Shown here one piece after another: positions 33,892-42,218 of a stretch of DNA of 64,000 nt. Each line of letters opens with the position of its first letter. Position 1 is the stretch's first letter. This stretch comes from Actinomycetes bacterium (GTDB lineage Bacteria > Actinomycetota > Acidimicrobiia > Acidimicrobiales > Acidimicrobiaceae). The DNA lies in the NCBI GenBank assembly GCA_021805205.1, contig JAJZFV010000009.1:1-64000 (forward strand). Reading direction: 5' to 3'. The notes below the pieces were generated by a model. That model worked only from the letters and a program-made list of their open reading frames with translations, was not told the origin of the DNA and ran no database searches. The translations under genes and the position numbers were made by a program.

Positions 33892-33921
33892 AGATCAAAA
33901 GCGGCGATTAAAGCTCATCGG

Positions 33922-34980
33922 TCAAACTTCGTTCTCTCCGCCAAGGGCAAGATTCAAGTAATCGTTGATCAGCTCCAACTCCTCGACATCACTTAGTCCG
34001 GCTCGACGAGGAACCGATGGATCCCGCGATAGCTCCCATAGGAGTTGGTCTTTCGCGGTCTCCGAGATCGGACGCAAAGTCAGACCTGCCTTCTTTGCCA
34101 TCTCCGAACTCCTAGTTGTAGCGCCAACGCTATCTTTTTGGCCAATCCACAGTGGTAGTGATTTTGGGCCAGACCAGGGCGAGACACCGCGCTCCTGGAG
34201 AAATCCATTACTCACCCCTACAAAGTCCCCTCGAAAGTCAACTGCTTCAGCGACAGTGCGAAGGTAGGTTCCGATGTCAATCGGGTCGTGTGTCGCGTTG
34301 TAGATACCAACAACTTCTCGTTCGATCGCTAAAACAATCCAATTTGCCAAATCGACGATATCTATAACCTGAACAAAGTCGATAGTTGACTTTGGTACAA
34401 GCACAAGTTCTGAAGGCGAAGAGGGACGATGAAATCGAAGTGGCCAATACCCAGTTCGATCCGTAGTATCACCAACGCCACCTATAACGCCAGGGCGAAT
34501 GATGAATGTACGTTCCTCGCCAAACACCTTTAAGACCGCATCTTCGCAGCTAACCTTGGCTTCACCGTAGTTCACAAGAGAGAGTTCGCTGCCAGGTGGC
34601 AAAGGAGAAAGCCTTTCACTTGATTCATCGGTTCCCATCGTCGATGCATCGCGATAGACCGATACCGATGAAACGTAGACATATCGACCAGCACGTGGCT
34701 CGAGGAATTTAGCTGCAGCAATTACATGTGATGGGTTACTCGAAATATCTACAACTGCATCATAATAACGCTCCTGAAAACAGTGCAGCGACTCAGGGTT
34801 TTGCCTATCGCCAATAATCACTTCGACGCCGTTGGGGAATTCTCCAGATACTCCACGCGCTAGGCAAGTCACCTTTGCACCACGCGTAAGCGCTTTTGCT
34901 GCAATCGCGCCGCCTACCCAACCGTTACCACCTAAAACAAGAAGGTTCACTTTTACCCTCCCCTTCGAATCACCGGCCAT
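33922..34980 (-). CDS. NAD-dependent epimerase/dehydratase (extended SDR)
   Basis: Extended short-chain dehydrogenase of 352 residues. The nucleotide-binding LVLGGNGWVGGAIAAKAL lies near the N-terminus, the catalytic Tyr-x3-Lys is NYGEAK preceded by VYVSSVSVYRD, and IIRPGVIGG follows. The first 9 residues before VNLLVLGG may be untranslated. The substrate is a nucleotide sugar or related compound; it cannot be named from sequence. It is convergent with the SEDS gene. Confidence 0.85.
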   Translation of the reverse strand: MAGDSKGRVKVNLLVLGGNGWVGGAIAAKALTRGAKVTCLARGVSGEFPNGVEVIIGDRQNPESLHCFQERYYDAVVDISSNPSHVIAAAKFLEPRAGRYVYVSSVSVYRDASTMGTDESSERLSPLPPGSELSLVNYGEAKVSCEDAVLKVFGEERTFIIRPGVIGGVGDTTDRTGYWPLRFHRPSSPSELVLVPKSTIDFVQVIDIVDLANWIVLAIEREVVGIYNATHDPIDIGTYLRTVAEAVDFRGDFVGVSNGFLQERGVSPWSGPKSLPLWIGQKDSVGATTRSSEMAKKAGLTLRPISETAKDQLLWELSRDPSVPRRAGLSDVEELELINDYLNLALGGENEV

Positions 34981-35083
34981 TTAGAGATCAGATGCCAAGA
35001 TCGATTATCATCCAACACTCAACTTGGCCCCAAATGCTTAAATTCAAGATATGCCTTACGGTTGGGATATCTTTCTCGATACA

Positions 35084-35122
35084 AAAAAGACGAAGTCGAG
35101 TTGATCTCGACTTCGTCTTTTT
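35084..35122 (-). terminator. Rho-independent terminator of the peroxiredoxin gene
   Basis: Perfect 17-bp arms from aaaaagacgaagtcgag with a 5-base loop. Read on the minus strand, it lies about 40 bases after the peroxiredoxin stop and ends in a run of six T. It separates this gene from the epimerase gene and could also stop plus-strand transcription. Confidence 0.88.
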
Positions 35123-35164
35123 GAATTAATCTAATTGCGAACTCGGGTCGCTTACCTGCAATTG

Positions 35165-35647
35165 TTAGATCTTGGCGAGAATTGCCTCGGCTGAGCTGAC
35201 CGTTAAGCCACCACCTGGCTCAACGTCCACCGACTGCACCACGCCATCTTCGATAACCATGGCATACCTTTGAGAGCGAAGGCCCATACCGAAAGAGCTA
35301 CCATCAAGCTCAAGGCCGATTGCCTTTGCAAAGTCGCCGTTACCATCTGCAAGAAGTGTGATCTCCTCGCCGAGGTTTTGAGACTTTCCCCAAGCTGACA
35401 TCACGAATGCATCATTTACCGAGACGCAGGCGATGGTATTTACGCCCTTGGCAAAGAGCTCATCGGAACGAACGATAAAACCAGGCAGGTGGTAGTCGCT
35501 GCAAGTTGGGGTAAATGCCCCTGGTACCGCAAAGAGGACAACCTTGCCCTTTCCTAGCACGTCTCGCGACGATGCAGGGCTGAACTCATCGCCCTTTACA
35601 ACCGTTAGAGTCACTTCAGGTATTGCATCCCCTACTGAAATTGCCAT
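35165..35647 (-). CDS. Peroxiredoxin (Prx5 type)
   Basis: Thiol peroxidase of 160 residues that reduces peroxides. The active-site loop PGAFTPTCSDYHLPGF carries the peroxidatic Cys; the second Cys in IACVSVNDAFVMSAWG is the conserved Prx5-type position. GLGLRSQRYAMVIEDG matches the family end region. Cytoplasmic; the partner may be mycothiol- or thioredoxin-linked. Monocistronic with its own terminator. Confidence 0.93.
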   Translation of the reverse strand: MAISVGDAIPEVTLTVVKGDEFSPASSRDVLGKGKVVLFAVPGAFTPTCSDYHLPGFIVRSDELFAKGVNTIACVSVNDAFVMSAWGKSQNLGEEITLLADGNGDFAKAIGLELDGSSFGMGLRSQRYAMVIEDGVVQSVDVEPGGGLTVSSAEAILAKI

Positions 35648-35725
35648 CTTCTCCCCATTTCGTTTTATAGGTAAGCCTTGCGCTATGCGCCTAACTGTCT
35701 AAGAGCAAAATCAGAAAAAATATTC

Positions 35726-36343
35726 CTAGAGTAACTTGGTTGCATCTCCATCAAAGGCAAATGGGCTTCCGTGTCCCGGTACGATTACCGAAGGGTTCAA
35801 ATTCAAAACCAACTGCCTCGAAGCTCTCAACTCGGCTAGATCATATGAGTAGGGGTCTTCGATTGGTCCCTTCTTGGTCCACCAAAGGTGGGTAAATGCT
35901 ACCACTCCATCTTCGGTTGCGACGACGGTCGTTATATCCTCGCGGGTGTGCCCTGGAGTCGCATATAGCTTGACATTTGGTGAAAGCTGAAATGGGCTCT
36001 CTTCATGGTCTGTCCATGAATCGTTCTTGTAACTCGCCATGAAGTCGTGCACCGTGGCGTTAGGAAAAATTGCAATGTTTATGGTGTGATCAATGTGGAG
36101 GTGAGAGACGACGACGTCGGTCACCTCCCCTGGAGATATGCCGTGCTTCTCCAGAGGCGCAAGAATGTTTACTCTACTTGCGACCATACCCGGGTCGATG
36201 ATTATTTTCTTTTCACCGTCAACAACCAGAGATACCGTTGAGGCAACCCCTGGTGAGACGTACCCTTCGCTCAATACGAAATAAGTTGCAGTCATAGCAA
36301 GATAGTACGCCACGTAAGGGGGTACGAGTCTCGAAAACCACAA
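35726..36343 (-). CDS. Metallo-beta-lactamase-fold hydrolase (MBLAC1-like)
   Basis: Hydrolase of 205 residues with the binuclear-metal motif SHLHIDHTINIAIFP, then YATPGHTREDITTVV and VPGHGSPF with further His ligands. IIIDPGMVASR comes before, as expected. ATG 36343 opens the frame, but ATG 36295 (residue 17) before TATYFVLSEGY is a more family-like start; neither has a clear ribosome site. The substrate is unknown. Confidence 0.85.
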   Translation of the reverse strand: MWFSRLVPPYVAYYLAMTATYFVLSEGYVSPGVASTVSLVVDGEKKIIIDPGMVASRVNILAPLEKHGISPGEVTDVVVSHLHIDHTINIAIFPNATVHDFMASYKNDSWTDHEESPFQLSPNVKLYATPGHTREDITTVVATEDGVVAFTHLWWTKKGPIEDPYSYDLAELRASRQLVLNLNPSVIVPGHGSPFAFDGDATKLL

Positions 36344-36408
36344 ATTGAGACCACTATCGTAAAGTAAAGGCGAATCTAGCCACCATCTGATCTAAGTTAA
36401 TAACAATT

Positions 36409-37314
36409 ATGCTCGCTTACCTCCCAAAGAACTTTTCAAGTGCCCAAGTTCCATCATCGATCGAAGTAGAAGTCTTCGACGGCGACGTCGACCAGCAGCC
36501 GTCTTCTCTCGACCGAGTTGAGATATATGTCCCTACTTACATGGGAAGTAACGCGGTCTACGAAATTATTCGCGAAATGCCCAACTTGCGATACATCCAA
36601 CTCTTGACCGCTGGGGTTGACAAAGTAACGCCACTCGTTAGAGATGGGATCACTCTCTGTAATGCCCGAGGTGTTCACGACCTTGGAACTGCCGAGCACA
36701 CTTTAGGTCTCATCCTCTCATCCATGAGGGGAATAGTAGAGACCGCACGCGCCGGAGGTGAGGGGTGGAGGACTCGACGTATACGCCCCACCCTCCTCAA
36801 TAGCGAAGTAACAATCGTAGGTGCTGGATCTATCGGACGAGAGATTGGACGTCTAATCGAGGCTTTAGGAGGCAAGGTCTCCTTTGTCTCCCGAAGCGGA
36901 AGTGGTGGCACCACTGCATTTGGCGATGCTGACCGGCTCTTTCGATCCGCCGATGTCATCGTCGCCGTAGTGCCTCTGACCATTGAAACCAAATCACTCT
37001 TTGATGCATCGTTTTTTTCAAAGGTAAAAGTTGGTGCGTTATTTGTAAATGTTGCACGAGGAGAGGTGGTCGATCAAGGCGCCATGGTTGATGCACTTAG
37101 AATCGGTAGGTTCAACGCTGCCCTTGACGTTGTAACCCCTGAACCGCTCCCGAGCGATAGCGAACTATGGACGATGCCTAACGTTATAATAACCCCCCAC
37201 GTTGGCGGAGCCACGAAGAGCTTCTTTTACAAAGGCATAGCCCTAATTGAAGAAAACTTTTCTCGCTTTGCCCGCGGTGAAGAGCTTCTAAATGTCATAA
37301 AGGGCGACTACTAG
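36409..37314 (+). CDS. D-isomer-specific 2-hydroxyacid dehydrogenase
   Basis: NAD(P)-dependent oxidoreductase of 301 residues. NAD-binding loop VGAGSIGREIGRLIEALG, then the catalytic Arg in NVARGEVVDQGAM, Glu in VVTPEPLPSDSELW, and His in ITPHVGGATKSF. The N-terminal half (LRYIQLLTAGVDKV) is typical. It may be a glyoxylate/hydroxypyruvate-type reductase, but the substrate is not set by sequence. Convergent with the DUF151 gene. Confidence 0.92.
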   Translation: MLAYLPKNFSSAQVPSSIEVEVFDGDVDQQPSSLDRVEIYVPTYMGSNAVYEIIREMPNLRYIQLLTAGVDKVTPLVRDGITLCNARGVHDLGTAEHTLGLILSSMRGIVETARAGGEGWRTRRIRPTLLNSEVTIVGAGSIGREIGRLIEALGGKVSFVSRSGSGGTTAFGDADRLFRSADVIVAVVPLTIETKSLFDASFFSKVKVGALFVNVARGEVVDQGAMVDALRIGRFNAALDVVTPEPLPSDSELWTMPNVIITPHVGGATKSFFYKGIALIEENFSRFARGEELLNVIKGDY

Positions 37315-37337
37315 CCCTCGAAAACAAGTTCGCGCCG

Positions 37338-37925
37338 CTAATCTTCCAAAAGACTCTCTTCGACCATTAAGGGAGGAGATAGCGGCGAGGCTAGCGTCAA
37401 CAAGACTGCATCGCTTAGTCGAGCCGGGGCGCTCTTAGCGCTACCGCTTGAGTCGACTGTAGTCACTTCACTACGAAATACTCCGCCATCTTTTGAGGTG
37501 ATCGAAACCATGGCAATGTTTATCGAGTACTGATTGAGAATGTCGATTAAGACCTCGGGAAGGAGGGGGCGAACCCTAGGGACTCTCTTTAGGTAGACAG
37601 AGAGCGTTGCAGCCTGATCGAGCGCGATCGGAACCAAAAGCCGCCTGTTTGGTTCATCAACCTCTCTAATGATAAGAGTGCCATTGGTCTCGGGGAGTGC
37701 TACTTTGACGTCCTCAACTACGCAACGGCGCCTACTAGCGAGCCTCGAGATGGTATCACTGCTGTAAATATCGGCTACGTGGTCAAAGTCGGCGCCAACT
37801 TCAATATGCGTAGCGTCACTACCCAAATCGCTTACGTCGATATAAGGATCTTGTTCCTCGAAGCCAGCGGTCACCGCATTTTTCCAATCATTCATCGCAA
37901 CTAAATTCGCTACCGACGGTAACAA
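37338..37925 (-). CDS. Divergent bifunctional-nuclease (DUF151) domain protein
   Basis: Protein of 195 residues. The central and C-terminal part matches the DUF151/bifunctional nuclease layout: RRLLVPIALDQAATLSVYL, RVRPLLPEVLIDILNQY, an I-T-S-K-D-G-G-V-F hairpin, and LSDAVLLTLASPLSPPLMVEESLLED, comparable to the usual RPSDAIALA...PIFVxEEVL. The N-terminal 85 residues are different from the usual short leader. It follows rodA by 10 bases on the same strand. The start is TTG 37925 or ATG 37895. Nuclease activity has not been shown for most members; assignment is by eye. Confidence 0.65.
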   Translation of the reverse strand: MLPSVANLVAMNDWKNAVTAGFEEQDPYIDVSDLGSDATHIEVGADFDHVADIYSSDTISRLASRRRCVVEDVKVALPETNGTLIIREVDEPNRRLLVPIALDQAATLSVYLKRVPRVRPLLPEVLIDILNQYSINIAMVSITSKDGGVFRSEVTTVDSSGSAKSAPARLSDAVLLTLASPLSPPLMVEESLLED

Positions 37926-37935
37926 AGTATGGGAA

Positions 37936-39126
37936 TTACTCGCGCCTCATCATCTGTAACGCCCTCTTATCCTCGGGAAGATATCGAGCATTTCGAAATC
38001 CAATTCCGAGGGCAATTCCAACGGCCGTAAAGAAGGAGAGGGCCGCTGAACCACCGTAGCTCATAAAGGGCAGAGGAATACCTGTGATCGGCATAATACC
38101 CATGGTCATCGCAACATTCTGAAAGATCGAAAAAGCGAGCAGCGACAGTACGCCAGAGGCAAGCACCCTACCTGTCTTGTCGCGCGCTATCGATACAATA
38201 TGCCAAACCCGCCAACACACATAACCAAAAGCTGCGATAACTATGGAACCACCTACAAATCCAAATTGCTCACCGACGGCTGTGAATATGAAGTCGGTCT
38301 GCTGCTCTGGAACGTATGAGAGGTTGGTTTGGGTCCCATGAAATAGCCCCTTGCCATATATGCCACCGGCTCCGATAGCGATCTTTGACTGCGCCAGATT
38401 GTATCCAGTGGTAGAGGCATTTGAGTTTGTATGGAGAAATGAAGTCAACCTATCGAGCTGGTACTTCTGCAAAACGTGGAGTTTTATTACCACGTAGATA
38501 CCCAATATCCCCAGGGAGACCAAGACCATTAGGTGCGAGAGCTTGATCCTCGAAACAACCAACTGCGAGAGCAGTACAACTCCAATGATGATCGCGGTTC
38601 CAACGTCTGGCTGCTTGATGACCAGAGCCATAGGAATACCGGCCAGGACGAGCACCCCACCCAGCTTTTTGAGGGATATGAACCCCTCTTCATCTCCCAG
38701 ATAGAATGCGACCATTATCAAAATCGCAAGAGTTGCAAACTCCGATGGCTGAAGTTGCAGAGGTCCTAGCTGAAACCATCGCTGCGCACCTAGGGCGCTG
38801 TGGCCAAAGGGTGAAAGAACCCCCACGAGCCCCAAGACTACGCCACCGTATACCACGTAAGCCAAACGCCTGATGTGGCGATAGTCAACGAAAACCGTGA
38901 CGATCATGGCCAATATCCCCAGAATTACCCAAAGCGCCTGTCGCTTTAGGTAATAGCTAGGACTTAGCCCGTTGGATATCAGCAACCCTCGTGTAGCGCT
39001 GTAGACCATCAGCACACCCACCATTGCAAGTCCAATGGTTACCAACATCAAGGTGTAGTCAAAGTGAAGCAAGCTCTCTCGGACGATCCGTCGCCGACTC
39101 TGAACGATCGAAAAGTTAGTCACCAA
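37936..39126 (-). CDS. rodA: Rod-shape-determining SEDS protein RodA
   Basis: Peptidoglycan glycosyltransferase of the SEDS family, 396 residues, about ten helices. Motifs: GAQRWFQLGPLQLQPSEFATLAILIMVAFYL, VIKQPDVGTAIIIGVVLLSQL with the catalytic Asp, IYGKGLFHGTQTNLSYVPEQQTDFIFTAVGEQFGFVGG, and ITGIPLPFMSYGGSA. GKGLxxGTQ and PEQQTDFIF are RodA hallmarks. No MreBCD genes lie in the window. It precedes the DUF151 gene, likely as an operon. Confidence 0.95.
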   Translation of the reverse strand: MVTNFSIVQSRRRIVRESLLHFDYTLMLVTIGLAMVGVLMVYSATRGLLISNGLSPSYYLKRQALWVILGILAMIVTVFVDYRHIRRLAYVVYGGVVLGLVGVLSPFGHSALGAQRWFQLGPLQLQPSEFATLAILIMVAFYLGDEEGFISLKKLGGVLVLAGIPMALVIKQPDVGTAIIIGVVLLSQLVVSRIKLSHLMVLVSLGILGIYVVIKLHVLQKYQLDRLTSFLHTNSNASTTGYNLAQSKIAIGAGGIYGKGLFHGTQTNLSYVPEQQTDFIFTAVGEQFGFVGGSIVIAAFGYVCWRVWHIVSIARDKTGRVLASGVLSLLAFSIFQNVAMTMGIMPITGIPLPFMSYGGSAALSFFTAVGIALGIGFRNARYLPEDKRALQMMRRE

Positions 39127-39455
39127 ACTCCAAAGGTCTCTCGTGTTTCAAACAAAGCTAAAATGCCACTTACCTCGTACTTAGGTTGCGGGGCATATGC
39201 AACCCTCTTCAGCAAAGCTGCGAAACTTTCAAATGCAATTTCCCCTCATTCTAGTTTAGAAATTCGAATCTTCTAGGCACGAGAGAGGTAGCTAGGGACT
39301 TGCCTTGAGGATTAGTTACATTATTGGTAACTCTTGGGAAATTCTCAGACCTAGACCGCTAAATTAGTAGATGGAATAAAGATGTGCCTAGGTGGCTCCA
39401 AGACCGACTTATCAAACGTGGAGCGACAAAGCAAAGTGGAAGGGACTATACCCAA
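39127..39455. other. Intergenic region upstream of rodA and pspA
   Basis: A 329-base divergent spacer. It contains the rodA promoter on one side and the pspA leader on the other. A short dyad gttac/gtaac with 7-base spacing stands at 39315-39331, and a possible -35 TTGAGG lies at 39305. The end (39384-39455) is open in frame with pspA, but the better start is at 39456. No RNA gene was recognised. Confidence 0.4.
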
Positions 39456-40505
39456 GTGAGCGTCTTTAAGAGAATTTCTCAAGTTTTTCAACAAAAAGCT
39501 AACGCCGCATTAGACAAAGTTGAAGACCCTACTCAGGCTTTAGATCTTTCGTACCAAAAGATGCTAGAAAACCTACAGCAGGTGAGACGGTCGATCGCCG
39601 ATGTTGTCACATCGCAAAAGCGCCTCGAGGCTCAAAAAGCTCAGTTATCGAGTCAATTTGACAAACTTCAAGGACAAGCACGGCAGGCGTTGCAACAAAA
39701 CCAAGAAGATGTAGCTCGCCTTGCTCTAGAGAGAGCTCGTGGAATTCAAGGTCAAATTGACGCTCTCCAGCCTCAAATAGACCAGCTAAAGACTCAGAGT
39801 GCTGCGTTGGAAGATACCGGACGAAAGCTCCAAACCAAGATCGAAACATTCCGCACTCAGCGCGAAACTATGAAAGCCCAGTATACGGCAGCCAAGGCTT
39901 CGACTGAAGCGGTCGAGAATCTGTCGGGGCTATCCGAGCACATGACCGACGTCAACTTGATGTTGGATCGAGCTCAAGACAAGATAAATAAGTATCAAGC
40001 AAGATCGGCTGCGTTGGGTGAGTTGTCGGACTCTGGAGTATTGGACTCTTTGACACTTGGCACTGGCGGCAGCGACGATATAGAGCGCGCCCTCTCTGCT
40101 GGTCGCCCTGGACACGGCGTAGATTTAGAGCTAGAGCAGATGAAGACAGAACTTGGAATGGGGGCCGAAACACCTAAAGAGGCGATCACCGCCCCTAACA
40201 AAGCCGCAATTGCACCCACAGCCGAGAGTCCTGTAGATACAATCTACATTCGAATCGCGGGCGAAGAGATATACAGCGTTCCCCTCTCGATCAAGCCCTC
40301 GTTAGATGCCCTCGACGACGAGATGGAGAAAACTATCAATCAAATGGACGAAGCTGCATTCTCTGCGTGTGCAGCCAACTTGGCCCATCTAATAACCACC
40401 ATAGGAAAAGTCGTACCGGCAGATCAGATTGTAACTTCAGATCTAGTAGTGCCGAGCAAGGATATGACCATAAGCGAAGCAAAGAAACTTTTAGAGCTCG
40501 AGTGA
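39456..40505 (+). CDS. pspA: PspA/IM30 fused to a PspAA-like C-terminal domain
   Basis: Membrane-stress effector of 349 residues. From the chosen start the N-terminus is SVFKRISQVFQQKANAALDKVEDP, the amphipathic helix and first coiled-coil of PspA; long coiled coils continue to about residue 200. After a Ser/Ala/Pro linker, the last about 90 residues (IYIRIAGEEIYSVPLS ... DEAAFSACAANLAHLI ... VTSDLVVPSKDMTISEAKKLL) resemble PspAA, a small partner usually encoded separately. The frame is open from 39384, but GTG 39456 with GGAAGGGA upstream gives the canonical start. A strong terminator follows. It likely maintains the membrane under stress, next to an export system. Confidence 0.88.
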   Translation: MSVFKRISQVFQQKANAALDKVEDPTQALDLSYQKMLENLQQVRRSIADVVTSQKRLEAQKAQLSSQFDKLQGQARQALQQNQEDVARLALERARGIQGQIDALQPQIDQLKTQSAALEDTGRKLQTKIETFRTQRETMKAQYTAAKASTEAVENLSGLSEHMTDVNLMLDRAQDKINKYQARSAALGELSDSGVLDSLTLGTGGSDDIERALSAGRPGHGVDLELEQMKTELGMGAETPKEAITAPNKAAIAPTAESPVDTIYIRIAGEEIYSVPLSIKPSLDALDDEMEKTINQMDEAAFSACAANLAHLITTIGKVVPADQIVTSDLVVPSKDMTISEAKKLLELE

Positions 40506-40525
40506 TTTAAAATCCTTAAATTATC

Positions 40526-40567
40526 AAATAAAAAAGAGCGCCAGGTCTATGGCGCTCTTTTTTATTT
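40526..40567 (+). terminator. Rho-independent terminator of pspA
   Basis: Perfect 18-bp arms around ggtcta, GC core gagcgcca/tggcgctc, followed by a run of six T within the right arm. It lies 20 bases after the pspA stop codon, so the HlyD gene is a separate unit. Confidence 0.9.
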
Positions 40568-40721
40568 ACAGACTTAGCTAGTTGCAAAATATTAAGGTTG
40601 TTTCATCTCGCACGTCTTAACTTTTATGTAGTCTTGTAAAGGATTGTTTGAGTAATTTTGCTTTCAAGCAAACTTGGCACCACGCCTTTGGTGTAGCAGT
40701 CGGAAAAAGGAATTTCGTGTC

Positions 40722-42194
40722 ATGGAAGATTTGAGCAAGCAGAGCACAGTCGGCCGAGACAGCGACCTCATAATTGATCTAACTGAATTTGATGGACCAA
40801 AGCTTCAAGCCCCATCCTTCCCGGGGATTGCACTACCCTCATCTAGAGAAAAGGGTGGAAATCTTCTAACGAAGACCATGCTCGATGAGATAGCCGAACC
40901 CGAAGTCGCACCTATACATCCAAAGGTCAAAGTGGCTAGGCAGACCAGGACAAGAAGGAGAGAATTTATATCGCTCATCCTTGCTTTAATCCTCTTCTTT
41001 GTCATTGGGTCGGTGGTCTTTCTCGCATCACAAGCATCAAAATCTCAGTTAAGCGTGATAGCTTCGAGTGGAGAGCAGGTAGTTCTAAACTTCCAGGGGA
41101 CAGCAACGGTAAATTCGATAGCCGTACACGCTGGAGAGTATGTTAGAAAAGGCCAGATCCTCGCCACCCAAGATGCAGCGGTGGCCAACGCTAAGATAAA
41201 GGCGGATTTAGCAAATATCGTTGCGGATAAAAGTGCTATCGCCACGGCACAGCAGCAGATTAGCAAACCAACCGCAGCAGAACAAGCGACAATTAGCGCC
41301 GACAACTCTGCTATCGCCGAGCTTCAATCCGAGCTTGCTGATACCATTTCTTCAGAAAACCAGATGATTGTTACCGCGCAACAACAGTACAACTCTTTAG
41401 TGCAGCTCGAGCAGAATGATGCATCTACCTATTCAAATATCTGCCCCAATGGATTGTCGTCTCAAAGTACCGCAAATGGAGCAAACACCTGCTCTAATCT
41501 CTACGATCAAATCGACTCCGATGCGCGGGCAGCATCAGCTGCCGCAGCTGATGCAAATTCGGTGGAGGCCAATGCCGTAATCGCTCGCGATCAGGTGCAG
41601 AGCCGTTTAAATCAAGCAATTAACCAGTTGTCGCAAGATCAAGCTCAGATCACAACCACCGAAAGTTCCACTACCGCTTTAGCGCAGTTGAATTCCAAGC
41701 TAAATGCCGATCAGAACCTTCTCAATCAAGACCAGCAGGGGTTGGCTCAGGCCAACCTAATAGCGCCAATCTCAGGCATTGTCGAGGAGGTAAATGGCAA
41801 CGTTGGAGAAGTTGCAGGTCCAAACGGAACCACCAACTTCCAACAGGGGAGCGTTGCCACCGATCAAATCTCCTCGCAATCACTCTTTCAATCTATAGGC
41901 AAGACACAGACGCCTACCGCCACTTCGTCGGTCCCGTTGATCGTGATAGATAGTCGAGAGTCGTGGAACGTAAAGCTCATCGTGCCCCAGAATCAACTCG
42001 GAAAGTATCCTCCTGGGAAGAAGGTAGTAACAACGTTTCAAGTTCCAGATAAGACGACCTTTATCGGAACAGTTGCAGACATGAGCCCCATTCCGGTTGA
42101 TGAAAATGGCCTCTCATACTTCCAGATAACGGTCAATGAAAAGGGTCCGATGCCAAAAGGTCTCTACCAAGGGCTTGTAGGTACGCTCAGCTAA
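40722..42194 (+). CDS. HlyD-family membrane fusion (adaptor) protein
   Basis: Adaptor of 490 residues. A cytoplasmic N-terminus of about 75 residues precedes a single membrane helix (FISLILALILFFVIGSVVFLA), then a lipoyl-like half (ATVNSIAVHAGEYVRKGQILATQDAA), a long Gln/Ala-rich coiled-coil hairpin, the second lipoyl half (NLIAPISGIVEEVNGNVGEV), and a beta-barrel region ending in WNVKLIVPQNQLGKYPPGKKV. Two Cys (NICPNG, NTCSNL) in the hairpin could form a disulfide. ATG 40722 has AAAAAGGAA upstream. It is 24 bases before a GT2 synthase, so it probably helps pass a polysaccharide out. No outer-membrane channel is expected in this lineage. Confidence 0.88.
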   Translation: MEDLSKQSTVGRDSDLIIDLTEFDGPKLQAPSFPGIALPSSREKGGNLLTKTMLDEIAEPEVAPIHPKVKVARQTRTRRREFISLILALILFFVIGSVVFLASQASKSQLSVIASSGEQVVLNFQGTATVNSIAVHAGEYVRKGQILATQDAAVANAKIKADLANIVADKSAIATAQQQISKPTAAEQATISADNSAIAELQSELADTISSENQMIVTAQQQYNSLVQLEQNDASTYSNICPNGLSSQSTANGANTCSNLYDQIDSDARAASAAAADANSVEANAVIARDQVQSRLNQAINQLSQDQAQITTTESSTTALAQLNSKLNADQNLLNQDQQGLAQANLIAPISGIVEEVNGNVGEVAGPNGTTNFQQGSVATDQISSQSLFQSIGKTQTPTATSSVPLIVIDSRESWNVKLIVPQNQLGKYPPGKKVVTTFQVPDKTTFIGTVADMSPIPVDENGLSYFQITVNEKGPMPKGLYQGLVGTLS

Positions 42195-42218
42195 TCGTTA
42201 AAAGGGCGTTGGTCTAAG

